64,000 nt of DNA from Acetobacter oeni. Its GTDB lineage: Bacteria > Pseudomonadota > Alphaproteobacteria > Acetobacterales > Acetobacteraceae. Of this stretch, positions 38,855 to 47,814 are shown piece by piece (positions within the stretch are counted from its first letter, which is position 1; the number at the start of each line of letters is the position of its first letter). Position numbers and translations under genes: made by a program. The DNA is taken from assembly GCF_011516825.1 (NCBI RefSeq), contig NZ_WOTA01000013.1, forward strand, positions 52,157 through 116,156, given 5' to 3'. The notes beneath the pieces are model-generated. The model ran no database searches. It saw nothing but the letters and a program-made list of their open reading frames with translations, and was not told where the DNA came from.

Positions 38855-39368
38855 CTTCCGCGTGCACCCATTTCCCGGGAGTCGTGACGGACGCGACCTG
38901 CTTTACGGCACGCCTCCGTCGACTCCAGTAATCGTTTCTGTTTACAGGCACGCGCCATGAGAGAGCAGCGCCGCCGAAAATTCTTTTGCCAGACCACCCG
39001 CGCAAACGGCAGACACAGAAGGCCGGTTGCGGTCTGAATTCCCGCCAGTTCTGCCATCCGCCACTGACCACGATGAGCAGCCAGATGGCCTGCGTCTGTA
39101 TATCAGGCTGTTCGGAAGAAAGTAGAGCATGGACTCGCGAGGTGCAACGAGATTCTCGACTCGGTTGCGCAATTTACCCGTGGTATTAAACTTCCTGAAT
39201 AGCCTGGTAATATCTGGTCACGATTTATTCGTTACAAGACATTCTTAAACAAATCAGCCGGAATACCATGATGGTATTCCGGCTGATTTAAACACAAGCG
39301 GAATAATACCTGAGCCGCTGAAATCATTAACACTTACGCATCAGATTTCGGCAGCGCCAGATCCGTCT
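38855..39368. other. Intergenic region between rpsT and dnaA
   Basis: These 514 bases hold the rpsT terminator (39251-39289) and an AT-rich stretch (about 39180-39350). The rest has no credible gene; frames such as 38821-39057 have no ribosome binding site or domain. The dnaA promoter must lie here. I looked for the DnaA box TTATNCACA on both strands and saw none. Confidence 0.5.
39251..39289 (-). terminator. rpsT terminator, 18-bp perfect hairpin
   Basis: AAATCAGCCGGAATACCA (39251-39268) is the exact complement of 39272-39289, leaving a 3-base loop. On the minus strand the stem ends in GATTTGTTT, a short U-rich tail. It lies 80 bases after the rpsT stop and, being symmetrical, may stop transcription from both sides before the dnaA promoter region. 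Confidence 0.8.
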
Positions 39369-39638
39369 TCACGCAGCGGCGATTGCCTTGACGCGCGAAG
39401 ACAGCCGCGAAATTTTACGGGCAGCCATGTTGTGGTGAATGACACCCTTGGTGGCGGCGCGCTGGATTTCCGGCTGAGCTGCCTGCAGGGCGGACTTCGC
39501 TTCGTCTTTGTTTCCCGACGCGATTGCCGTTTCGACCTTTTTGATAAAGGTCCGCATCCGGGAGATGCGGGCGGTGTTGCGCAGGGTGCGGCGCTCAGTC
39601 TGACGGATGCGTTTACGAGCGGATGCGATGTTCGCCAT
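39369..39638 (-). CDS. rpsT: 30S ribosomal protein S20
   Basis: This small basic protein binds the 5' domain of 16S rRNA during 30S assembly. Its 89 aa match the family: [17 protein letters not shown] at the start, [11 protein letters not shown] in the middle, and [19 protein letters not shown] near the end. It is a single-gene transcript with a strong hairpin after it. Its position beside dnaA is common in alphaproteobacteria. Confidence 0.98.
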   Translation of the reverse strand: MANIASARKRIRQTERRTLRNTARISRMRTFIKKVETAIASGNKDEAKSALQAAQPEIQRAATKGVIHHNMAARKISRLSSRVKAIAAA

Positions 39639-39817
39639 TGTTTTCTGTCTGGTCCAGCAAGATCGATGTGTTGATGCGCAGGCCGTCTGTCCGACGGTTA
39701 CGCCCGAATAAGGTTGGTTTCTCTAGTCCAGTGCCGGTCCGCACGTCAAGCAGGTTCTCTGACGACTGTGAGCCTGGCGACCCTGCGCGCCTGCCTGCAC
39801 GGAGTATTCGGTTCGGA

Positions 39818-40675
39818 TCACGATTGCGCCGGTTCCGGCTGCTGACGCGGACAGAAGAAGGTCGAGCGGCCGGACTGCATGATTTTGATGATTCCCGGGC
39901 AGGCTTCTTTCCCCTTCCCTTTCGAACATTCGGGACAGGGCTGGCCTGCCCGCCCGTAGACGCGCCAGGCGTGCTGAAAATACCCCAGTTCTCCGTCAGG
40001 CTGAACGTAATCGCGCAGACTGGAGCCTCCGGCGGCGATGGCTTCGGTCAGAACGGCGCGAATGGCATGGACGAGGCGACGGATGGCGGGCTTTGTCAGG
40101 CTTCCGGCGGGCGTGGCGGGATGGATGCGGGCACGGAACAGGGCTTCGCAAACGTAGATGTTACCGAGCCCGGCGACGACGCGCTGGTCGAGAAGCATCG
40201 CTTTGATCGGGGAGCGACGGCCTGCGAGGCTCTCGGCCAGGGTGTCGGCGGTGAAGGCGGGGCTGAGCGGCTCCGGCCCCATGGTCGCGACGAAGCGATG
40301 GGACTCTTCTTCGTTCGTGGGCACGAGGTCGATGGCGCCGAAGCGGCGGGGGTCGATGAGACCGAAGCGACGGCCTTCTTCTGTCGTGAACGTGACGTGC
40401 TCATGGAGGGTGACGTCGTCGGAAGCGTTCAGGGTGACGCGACCGGACATACCGAGATGCAGCAGCATCGACATGCCGCCGGAGAGTCGCATGAAGATGT
40501 ATTTGCCGCGGCGGCGGAAACTTTCGATGCGGCGCCCGTTGAGGATTGTTGTCAGGTTCTTCGGGAGGGGCCAGCGGAGGTCGGGCCGGCGGGCGACGGC
40601 GGAGGTGATCCGGTGGCCTTCGAGGCTGGCACGCATTCCGCGCATCACGGTTTCGACTTCGGGGAGTTCTGGCAT
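39818..40675 (-). CDS. mutM: Formamidopyrimidine-DNA glycosylase
   Basis: It removes 8-oxoguanine and formamidopyrimidines and nicks the abasic site. The start is ATG 40675, since Met removal leaves the catalytic N-terminal Pro of PELPEVETV; an upstream in-frame Met at 40714 would bury it. Glu3, Lys58 in RGKYIF and Arg270 in SGRSTFF are the catalytic and DNA-contact residues. The C-terminal zinc finger is unusual: Cys247-x2-Cys250-x8-Cys259-x15-Cys275, and the usual last Cys of CPxCQ is Gln (CPRQQ). It is divergent from ubiE with 28 bases between starts. Confidence 0.96.
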   Translation of the reverse strand: MPELPEVETVMRGMRASLEGHRITSAVARRPDLRWPLPKNLTTILNGRRIESFRRRGKYIFMRLSGGMSMLLHLGMSGRVTLNASDDVTLHEHVTFTTEEGRRFGLIDPRRFGAIDLVPTNEEESHRFVATMGPEPLSPAFTADTLAESLAGRRSPIKAMLLDQRVVAGLGNIYVCEALFRARIHPATPAGSLTKPAIRRLVHAIRAVLTEAIAAGGSSLRDYVQPDGELGYFQHAWRVYGRAGQPCPECSKGKGKEACPGIIKIMQSGRSTFFCPRQQPEPAQS

Positions 40676-40703
40676 TGCGACAAACACGCTATAGGTCGGC
40701 GCT

Positions 40704-41498
40704 ATGACCGACAATGCCTCTTATGAGACTCATGAAACGGCTGACGCTCCGGGCGCGGCTTCCGATAAAACCACGGATTTCGGCTATCGTGCCGTCCCGC
40801 TTACCGAGAAGAAGCCTCTGGTGCGGGCGGTGTTCGACAGTGTTGCGAGTCGCTATGATGTGATGAACGACCTGATGTCGCTGGGCGTGCATCGGGTCTG
40901 GAAGCGGATGTTCAACGCGCAGCTTGCGCCGCAGCCGGGTCTGTCTCTGCTGGATCTGGCGGGCGGCACGGGCGATGTGACGTTTGGCTGGCTGGCCGGC
41001 GGCGGCGGGCCGGCGATCATGACCGATATCAACGAGAAGATGCTGGCTGTAGGTCGTGATCGGGCGATTGCGCGCGGGTATGTGTCCGACCTCTCCTTCT
41101 GCGTGGTGGATGCCGAGCAGATTCCGCTGGCGGACCGGTCTGTGGATCGGGTGACAATTTCCTTCGGGCTGCGGAACTGCACGGACAAGCTGGCTGTGCT
41201 GAAGGAAGCGCGGCGGGTGCTGAAGCCGGGCGGCCGGTTTATGTGTCTGGAATTCTCTCAGGTGCAGGTTGCGGCTCTGGCGCCTGTTTATGACGTCTGG
41301 TCGTTTAAGGTTTTGCCGACGATGGGACAGCTCATCGCGAAGGACCGTGAGAGCTATCAGTATCTGGCAGAAAGCATTCGCATGTTCCCGGATCAGGAGA
41401 CGCTGGCGGACATGTTCCGCGAGGCCGGGTTCGCGCATGTGAAATATCAGTCGCTGTCCGGCGGGATTGCGGCGATTCACTCCGGCTGGCGGCTCTGA
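40704..41498 (+). CDS. ubiE: Demethylmenaquinone/ubiquinone methyltransferase UbiE
   Basis: This SAM-dependent C-methyltransferase of ubiquinone biosynthesis has 264 aa. It has [19 protein letters not shown] (family signature 1), SAM motif [35 protein letters not shown], and [13 protein letters not shown]. Acetic acid bacteria depend on ubiquinone for membrane dehydrogenases, so ubiquinone rather than menaquinone is the likely product. The first 25 residues are an unconserved tail. coaBC starts 6 bases after its stop, so they are probably co-transcribed. Confidence 0.97.
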   Translation: MTDNASYETHETADAPGAASDKTTDFGYRAVPLTEKKPLVRAVFDSVASRYDVMNDLMSLGVHRVWKRMFNAQLAPQPGLSLLDLAGGTGDVTFGWLAGGGGPAIMTDINEKMLAVGRDRAIARGYVSDLSFCVVDAEQIPLADRSVDRVTISFGLRNCTDKLAVLKEARRVLKPGGRFMCLEFSQVQVAALAPVYDVWSFKVLPTMGQLIAKDRESYQYLAESIRMFPDQETLADMFREAGFAHVKYQSLSGGIAAIHSGWRL

Positions 41499-41504
41499 TC
41501 TTCG

Positions 41505-42821
41505 ATGACGTGGACCGCCGGGAACTCTGATGACGCCTTTCCCGGAACGGCGGCCAAGCGGGTTCTGCTGATCGTCAGCGGGGGGATCGCGGCTTATAAG
41601 GCGCTTGAGCTGGTACGTCTGCTGAAGGCGGCGTGTATCGATGTGCGCTGTGTTCTGACGAAGGCGGGGGCGCAGTTTGTGACGCCGCTGTCGTTGCAGG
41701 TGCTGAGCGGCGAGCCGGTTGGCGAGGATCTGTTTTCACTGACTGATGAGCAGGAGATGGGGCATATCGCGCTGTCTCGCTCGGCTGATCTTGTGGTGGT
41801 GGCGCCCGCGACGGCGAACATTCTGGCGAAGATGGCGCACGGGCTGGCGGATGATCTGGCGACCACGCTGCTTCTGGCGACGGATACGCCGGTGATGGTG
41901 GCGCCCGCGATGAATGTTCGCATGTGGGAGCATCCGGCGACGCGGGCTAATATGGCGTTGCTGGCGGATCGGGGCGTGCGGGTAATCGGGCCGGACGAGG
42001 GCATGATGGCCTGTGGTGAATTCGGACCGGGACGGTTTGTCGGGCCTGCTGAATTGCGGGATGAGATTCTGGGATGGTTCGGGCAGGATGACGCCCTGAA
42101 TCCGGCTGATTTCCGGTCGCGGGGCGAGGCCTGGGAGCCTCTGGCCGGGCGAACCGCGCTGGTTACGGCGGGGCCGACACATGAGCCGGTTGATCCTGTG
42201 CGGTATCTCGGGAACCGGTCTTCAGGGTTGCAGGGTTATGCGATTGCCTCGGCTCTGGCGGTGCTTGGCGCGCGGGTGACGCTTGTGAGCGGGCCGGTCA
42301 TGCTGGCCGATCCGGCGGGTGTGGATGTGGTTCGGGTTGAGACCGGGGTGGAGATGGAGCGTGCTGTCCGGACCGCGCTGCCGGTGGATATTGCTGTCTG
42401 TGTGGCGGCGGTGGCTGACTGGCGGATAGACGGGGTTTCGGATCGGAAGATTAAAAAGCAGGCCGGGGCGCCGCCTCCGGTGCTGACGCTGGTTTCGAAT
42501 CCGGATATTCTGGCGATGCTGGCCGCGCCGGGACCGGAACGTCCGGCGCTGGTGGTCGGGTTCGCGGCTGAAACGAATGATGTTGAAGCCGGCGCGATTA
42601 CCAAGCGGGCGCGTAAGGGATGCGACTGGATTGTGGCGAACGACGTGTCGACCGGTACGAATGTGATGGGTGGCCAGGACAACCGGGTCATTCTGATTAC
42701 CGAAGACGGGCCGGAGCGCTGGCCATTGCTGGCCAAGACTGATCTGGCGCTGCGGCTGGCGGAGCGGATTGCGGCATGGTTCGGGACGCCGGTCATGGCG
42801 ACTGGCGGAGACCGGGTTTAG
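41505..42821 (+). CDS. coaBC: Bifunctional phosphopantothenoylcysteine decarboxylase/synthetase
   Basis: It performs two steps of coenzyme A synthesis. The N-terminal CoaC flavoprotein has [16 protein letters not shown], the active His in [11 protein letters not shown], and [11 protein letters not shown]; the catalytic Cys loop is [11 protein letters not shown]. The C-terminal CoaB domain has [20 protein letters not shown], and RKIKKQAG carries the synthetase Lys. Its 438 aa include a 15-residue N-terminal extension. The start ATG is 6 bases after the ubiE stop. Confidence 0.97.
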   Translation: MTWTAGNSDDAFPGTAAKRVLLIVSGGIAAYKALELVRLLKAACIDVRCVLTKAGAQFVTPLSLQVLSGEPVGEDLFSLTDEQEMGHIALSRSADLVVVAPATANILAKMAHGLADDLATTLLLATDTPVMVAPAMNVRMWEHPATRANMALLADRGVRVIGPDEGMMACGEFGPGRFVGPAELRDEILGWFGQDDALNPADFRSRGEAWEPLAGRTALVTAGPTHEPVDPVRYLGNRSSGLQGYAIASALAVLGARVTLVSGPVMLADPAGVDVVRVETGVEMERAVRTALPVDIAVCVAAVADWRIDGVSDRKIKKQAGAPPPVLTLVSNPDILAMLAAPGPERPALVVGFAAETNDVEAGAITKRARKGCDWIVANDVSTGTNVMGGQDNRVILITEDGPERWPLLAKTDLALRLAERIAAWFGTPVMATGGDRV

Positions 42822-42889
42822 CGCCTGCCGGGCCTGATTTTTCCTGTTCCGGATTTTTCCTGTTTCTGTTGATTTTTGGGAGATTGCGT

Positions 42890-43345
42890 ATGACGGCGCC
42901 TCTGATTCCTGTTTCTGTCCGGCGGCTGGCTCATGCGGAGGGGCTTCCCCTGCCCTCTTATGCGACTTCGGGCGCGGCCGGGATGGATCTTCTGGCGGCG
43001 GTGACGGGATCGCTGAGTGTATTGCCTGGAGGCCGGGCCATTATTCCGACCGGACTCTGCATTGCGTTACCGCCCGGATATGAGTTGCAGATACGGCCCC
43101 GCTCCGGGCTGGCTCTGAAGCACGGGATCACGCTGCCGAATACGCCCGGCACGATCGACGAGGATTATCGCGGTGAGATCTGCGTGATTCTGCTGAATAC
43201 CGGAACGGAGGTGTTTACGGTCGAGCGCGGGATGCGGATTGCTCAGGCGGTTATCGCGCCGGTGTTTCGGGTTCTGTGGAACGAGGTGGATGATCTGGAT
43301 GTGACGGAGCGGGGCACGGGCGGGTTTGGCAGTACGGGGCGGTAA
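42890..43345 (+). CDS. dut: Deoxyuridine 5'-triphosphate nucleotidohydrolase
   Basis: It hydrolyses dUTP to dUMP, keeping uracil out of DNA and feeding dTMP synthesis. The 151-aa trimeric dUTPase has all five motifs: [45 protein letters not shown], and the C-terminal [11 protein letters not shown] that closes over the substrate. The frame is open from 42776, but ATG 42890 has GGGAG 8-12 bases upstream and gives the family length. It often follows coaBC, as here. Confidence 0.98.
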   Translation: MTAPLIPVSVRRLAHAEGLPLPSYATSGAAGMDLLAAVTGSLSVLPGGRAIIPTGLCIALPPGYELQIRPRSGLALKHGITLPNTPGTIDEDYRGEICVILLNTGTEVFTVERGMRIAQAVIAPVFRVLWNEVDDLDVTERGTGGFGSTGR

Positions 43346-43441
43346 TCTCCGTCCTGTGCTGAGTGAAAGTGCACTGAGCCTTTGACAACGGAGCCGGGAA
43401 AGGGCTCCATTTCACTGTCACAGGCAGAAAACGCGAGAAGC

Positions 43442-45205
43442 ATGAGCGCCTCCGGCAGTCTTTCATCTGAACGTTTTTCGGCGGAAGAGTTACCGCTGTG
43501 GTCCGGGGTGCGCCGGCTTACAGGTATTCGGGCGCTGATCTGTCTCCTTTGTCTGGAGATGCTGACCGGCGTGAGTGTGCATCTTCTGGCTGGATCGGAT
43601 GTGGTTTCCGGCCGGCAGGCGGCGCATCTTTCCCTTATCCGGCTGCCGGACTGCGCGTTGCATACGACACTTCGGATGGCGACGGCTCTTGTCTTATCCT
43701 TTATATTTTTAATCTGTTGCGGGTTTGCGCTGGCCGGATCGGAGCGGCTTCGCGAAAACATATTGTCGTTTTCCGATGAATTACGGGCCGTGCCGGTCTG
43801 CGGGTTTCTTGTTTTTGTCGCACCACTTTTTTCGATGCTGCTTCCGGGGCATGGTTTTATCGGAGAATGGCTGACATGCGCTTCGGTTTTCCCGGTTCTG
43901 GCAGCCCCGATGATGGTGGCGCTTCTGCGGGCCTGGGGAAACGTGCCGGATGACCTTGCCCTGGTGGCACGGGGATTTCGGCTAACGGGGTGGCAGACGT
44001 TCTGGCGGCTGGTTGTTCCGGCTGCGATTCCGGCGCTTGTACGTGGAGCGGCGCGGGCGATGCCTTATGCCTGGCTGGCGCTTCTCTGGGCAGAAATCTT
44101 CATACGGCATCGGGTAAATTTTGTAGCGCCCGGGTTGGGGGCTTATGTCTCGGCGGCTGCGACGACCGGGGACGGATGGCCGGTGGTCCTGGCGGTGATG
44201 GTGATGGTTCTGATTGTTGCCGGATATGACTGGCTTGTTTTCCGTCCTCTTCTGATGTGGTCGGAGCGGTTCGTGACGAAGGACAACGGGCAGGCATTAT
44301 GTGGGGCTTCGGGAGAGCCATGGGTTTTACGGTTTATACGGCGGGCGCCAGGGATCGGGTGGCTTGGCGGCCATGTTCAGCAGACGGCACGAGCCCTCGG
44401 GACTCTCCGGCTTGGGAAAAACCCGGTTGCGGTGGTTTCGGCGGACGTAATCGCGCAACCGGCTGTGTCTGAAACGGCGATGCTGACGGCGCTGTGTACT
44501 GCAACGCTGATTTTTTGCTGGCAGCCTCTGATATTTCACATCGGACCGGGCGAGATGACGCGAGTTGTGGCGCTGGGATTTTCAACGCTTCTGCGTGTGC
44601 TGGTAATGGTGTTTCTGACGGCGACGATCTGGGTGTTTCCCGGCGTGTGGCTGGGGATGCATCGCGGCGCGGTGATGAAACATATGACGCTTCTGCGGCT
44701 TCCGGGCATAGTCCCGACAATCATGCTGTTTCCGCTTGTGGCTGCCTTGATCACGACATTCCGGCTTTCATCCGGGTTCTGGCTGATGCCGCTTCTGGTG
44801 CTCGGGCCGCAGTGGTTTCTGGCGACAAGGCTGGTGGAGAGTGTCGCCTCATTTCCGAAAGGATTATTCGAGGCGGCGCGGGCTTACAATATTCGCGGCT
44901 GGATGTGGTGGCGATCGGTTGTATTGCCGGGTCTTGGCGAAGGGTGGCTGGCCGGTGCGCGGGCGGCATTTTTCGGGGCGTGGAATCTGGCGATTGCGGC
45001 GGAGTTTGTGCGCTGGGGGGATGTGAGGCTGATTTCGGACGGTCTGGGGTCTTATATCGCGGAAGCAATGGAAGGCGGGGATGCTGTGCGGGCGGCATTC
45101 GGCGTGATGGTGATGACGGCGTTTGCCGCGTTTTTCGATGCGCTGGTCTGGACGCCGCTGGCGGCGTGGGTGCGCCGGCGAACGACGGGGGTGACGGTGG
45201 GATAA
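43442..45205 (+). CDS. ABC transporter permease with two fused permease domains (NitT/TauT-like)
   Basis: This 587-aa inner-membrane protein has two binding-protein-dependent permease domains in one chain. The first (about 60-280) has the EAA-loop GFRLTGWQTFWRLVVPAAIPAL; the second (about 350-580) has YNIRGWMWWRSVVLPGLGEGW. About twelve hydrophobic segments are visible. The EAA sequences resemble nitrate, sulfonate or bicarbonate importers, but the substrate is unknown. ATG 43442 is used; TTG 43382 is an open alternative. The likely ATPase partner is 47815-49218, separated by two minus-strand genes. No substrate-binding protein gene is near. Confidence 0.88.
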   Translation: MSASGSLSSERFSAEELPLWSGVRRLTGIRALICLLCLEMLTGVSVHLLAGSDVVSGRQAAHLSLIRLPDCALHTTLRMATALVLSFIFLICCGFALAGSERLRENILSFSDELRAVPVCGFLVFVAPLFSMLLPGHGFIGEWLTCASVFPVLAAPMMVALLRAWGNVPDDLALVARGFRLTGWQTFWRLVVPAAIPALVRGAARAMPYAWLALLWAEIFIRHRVNFVAPGLGAYVSAAATTGDGWPVVLAVMVMVLIVAGYDWLVFRPLLMWSERFVTKDNGQALCGASGEPWVLRFIRRAPGIGWLGGHVQQTARALGTLRLGKNPVAVVSADVIAQPAVSETAMLTALCTATLIFCWQPLIFHIGPGEMTRVVALGFSTLLRVLVMVFLTATIWVFPGVWLGMHRGAVMKHMTLLRLPGIVPTIMLFPLVAALITTFRLSSGFWLMPLLVLGPQWFLATRLVESVASFPKGLFEAARAYNIRGWMWWRSVVLPGLGEGWLAGARAAFFGAWNLAIAAEFVRWGDVRLISDGLGSYIAEAMEGGDAVRAAFGVMVMTAFAAFFDALVWTPLAAWVRRRTTGVTVG

Positions 45206-45236
45206 AGGTGGCGGCAGAGCCGCCTGACCGGGATTT

Positions 45237-46103
45237 TTACGAACGGAACGCCCAGCGGACGATCTCTGCCAGTCCGAGGGTGCCTGCCCGCATGAATGGT
45301 GTCCCGGGGCCCGGTTCGGGAAAGCCATGCATCTGTCGTGCCCATGGCGGAAGCAGATCGATCGCAGCCTGTGTCAGCAGGCGGTAAATATTCCTGTTTC
45401 CTGGAAATGAGGCCGGTTGCGTCAGCAGAATGCCGCATATCTCGCGGGTGCGTTCGTCGACGCTCAGCAGGCTCCGTGTTGCCTGCATTTGCCGGGATGC
45501 CGCCCGTTCGGTCAGGGGCACCGGGTCTGCGCCGAGCGCTGTTCCGATATAAGCTATTTCGCCAAAATAACGGTTACGCTCATGTTCCGGCATCAGCGGT
45601 TCGGCAAAGCGGCGCCAGCCTGCGAGAAAGCTGGTTGCTTCGGTGAGGTGGACCCATGCCAGCAGGGACGGGTCATCGGCACGATAGGACGTGCCGTCGG
45701 GCAGGATGCCGTGGATCGTGCTGTGAATCCGACGGACCCGTCCGATTGCGGCCAGCGCATCCTCACGATGACCGTAGGTGGTCTGCGCGATGAAACGTGC
45801 CGTGCGCCTCAGTCGCCCGTGCAGATCTTCGCGAAAGCGGGAATGATCCCACACGCCGGCGAGGACCGCGGGGTGCAGCATCTGCAGGAGCAGGGCTGCG
45901 ATTCCGCCGGCCATCATGGAGACGACGTCGCCATGCACGCGACGAATGACGCTCCCGGGTGGAAACAGTCCGTCGGTCTGCCGGACAACCGGGGCTTCTC
46001 CCTGTGCCCGGTCGTTGAAAACGCCGGAAATCCGTTCGGCGAGCCGGCGCTTCAGCCAGATGCTGCCTGGTGGCGCGGGCAGACGGGGAAACGTGCCGGG
46101 CAT
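45237..46103 (-). CDS. Oxygenase MpaB family protein (DUF2236)
   Basis: This 288-aa protein matches the DUF2236 family: GDVVSMMAGGIAALLLQMLHP, then HSRFREDLHGRLRRTARFI, RRIHSTIHG and LLAWVHLTEATSFL. These contain the conserved His and Arg residues of this heme-linked fold, which includes latex-clearing proteins and the fungal MpaB oxygenase. The true substrate in bacteria is unknown. No signal peptide is seen. It converges with the ABC permease gene and separates it from the ATPase gene. Confidence 0.85.
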   Translation of the reverse strand: MPGTFPRLPAPPGSIWLKRRLAERISGVFNDRAQGEAPVVRQTDGLFPPGSVIRRVHGDVVSMMAGGIAALLLQMLHPAVLAGVWDHSRFREDLHGRLRRTARFIAQTTYGHREDALAAIGRVRRIHSTIHGILPDGTSYRADDPSLLAWVHLTEATSFLAGWRRFAEPLMPEHERNRYFGEIAYIGTALGADPVPLTERAASRQMQATRSLLSVDERTREICGILLTQPASFPGNRNIYRLLTQAAIDLLPPWARQMHGFPEPGPGTPFMRAGTLGLAEIVRWAFRS

Positions 46104-46242
46104 AACAACTGGCGCTTTCTGGCTGTGGTTATCGGCGAACCGGATGACAGGCTATCATATATCCTGCGTAAGGCGCTCTTTTTGTCATCGGGACACGCCT
46201 CGATTGCGGCGGAGACCTGCTGCCCGGGGAAGCACCGGCGCT

Positions 46243-47637
46243 TTAATGCGACAGGGCCGGCAGCAGGGAGAGGTAAAAGTCGATGGCTGGCGGGATGCTG
46301 GCGACAGGGGTTCGTTCATTCAGACCGTGTGAGAAATCTTCGGAAGGCTTCAGGAAAATCGGGCTGACGGAATAGCTCGGGATGTGGTGGCTTCGGAACC
46401 ACATGCTGTCGCTGGCGCCGGAGGTCATTCCGGGGAATACGGGCAGGCCGGGATGGATGGTGTGCATGGCTTGTTCGACAGCCTGGGTGAACTCCGGGCG
46501 CATGGGTGAGGCGTCGGTTTCGACAGAGCCCTGGGTAACATCGGAAAAGTGGACGTCCGGATCGGCAGCGGCTTTCCTGAGTTCGGCCATGATGGCGCTG
46601 CGCGGGAGGCCGGGGAAGATGCGGCAGTTGATGTTAGCGGACGCGCTTTGCGGGAGAGCATTGAGGGCGTGGCCGCCATTGATCATGGTGACGACGCAGG
46701 TGGTGCCAATTTTTCCGATCAGGGCCGGGTCGGCGCTGAGCGTGGCGATGGCGGTTTTGTCGGCGGGGTTTGTAGCGAAGGCGCGCATGGCGGCTGAGAT
46801 TTTCGCGGGCTGGAACTGCGCAGCATGAATGAAATAGCTTTTGCTCAGCGCATTGAGTTCCGGTCTGAACTGATATTTCTGAATACGGAGCAGGGCTGCG
46901 GCAAGACGGTCTATGGCGTTATCGGCGCGAGGTTCCGAGGAGTGGCCGCCGGGGTTTGTGACGGTCATCCTGAAATCGGCGTAGGTTTTTTCGGCGCCCT
47001 CCCAGGAATAATAAGCGGGTTTGCCGGTTTTTTCGTCGAGGATGCCGACGCCCACGTCACCATTGAGGACGAGATCTGCGTCTGAAAGTTTGTCGGCAAG
47101 GATTTTGCCGGTTTCCATTGCTGTTTCCTCGTCGCCGGAGAGGGCGAGGACGATGTCGCGGCGAGGGGTATAGCCTTCGCGTTTCAGTTCGATCAGGGAA
47201 GCGATGACGAGGGCTGCATCGAGTTTCATATCGGTGGCGCCACGACCAAAGAGGTAGCCGTTTTCGACGACGGGGCTGAAGGGATCGCGCTGCCAGTCCG
47301 CGGGCTTCGCCTCGACGACATCCATATGGCCGGAGATGACGAGCGGTTTGAGGGACGGATCGGCGCCGGGCCAGCGTGCGATCATGTAAGCGGTGTCACC
47401 GAAAGGCGTAACGGTGATGTCTCCTGGCCTGAAGCCGCCTGCGATGAGGGCGGAACGAAAGAGTTCGGCAACCTGCGGGGTCTGGTTTCCGGGACCGGAG
47501 ACGGAGCGGAAGGCGATGGCCTTTTCAGCGAGGCTCAGCGCTTGGGTTTCGGCCTGCGGATGCTGCGGCAGAGCATCGGCGCAGGCAACCGCCGGGGTGA
47601 AGGCTGTCAGGGCGAGCAGGATAAGCGCCTTACACAT
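46243..47637 (-). CDS. M20/M25/M40 family metallopeptidase, exported
   Basis: This 464-aa dinuclear-zinc peptidase resembles the ArgE/DapE/CPG2 group. It has a signal peptide (MCKALILLALTAFTPAVACA). Metal ligands are in SGHMDVVEA and GRGATDMKLD, the catalytic Glu pair is in SGDEETAME, and further ligands lie in NGDVGVG and at the C-terminal HGLNERTPV. A dimerisation lid domain lies around 220-340. It probably trims peptides or aminoacylated compounds in the periplasm. It is divergent from the ABC ATPase gene with 177 bases between the starts. Confidence 0.92.
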   Translation of the reverse strand: MCKALILLALTAFTPAVACADALPQHPQAETQALSLAEKAIAFRSVSGPGNQTPQVAELFRSALIAGGFRPGDITVTPFGDTAYMIARWPGADPSLKPLVISGHMDVVEAKPADWQRDPFSPVVENGYLFGRGATDMKLDAALVIASLIELKREGYTPRRDIVLALSGDEETAMETGKILADKLSDADLVLNGDVGVGILDEKTGKPAYYSWEGAEKTYADFRMTVTNPGGHSSEPRADNAIDRLAAALLRIQKYQFRPELNALSKSYFIHAAQFQPAKISAAMRAFATNPADKTAIATLSADPALIGKIGTTCVVTMINGGHALNALPQSASANINCRIFPGLPRSAIMAELRKAAADPDVHFSDVTQGSVETDASPMRPEFTQAVEQAMHTIHPGLPVFPGMTSGASDSMWFRSHHIPSYSVSPIFLKPSEDFSHGLNERTPVASIPPAIDFYLSLLPALSH

Positions 47638-47814
47638 TGGCCGTTAATCTCCGTCTGTCATTCAGTTCGGTCTGGTAACATCCTGGCCACGGGAAGAACA
47701 GAGGCGCAGATGAGGCTTCCTTCCGGAGCGATGTGGCGATAGCGTGACCGGGTGTGTTGCTGATCTTCTTTCACATCCGGTGGAAAGGAGAGCCCTGTTC
47801 TGACCGAAGGCCTG

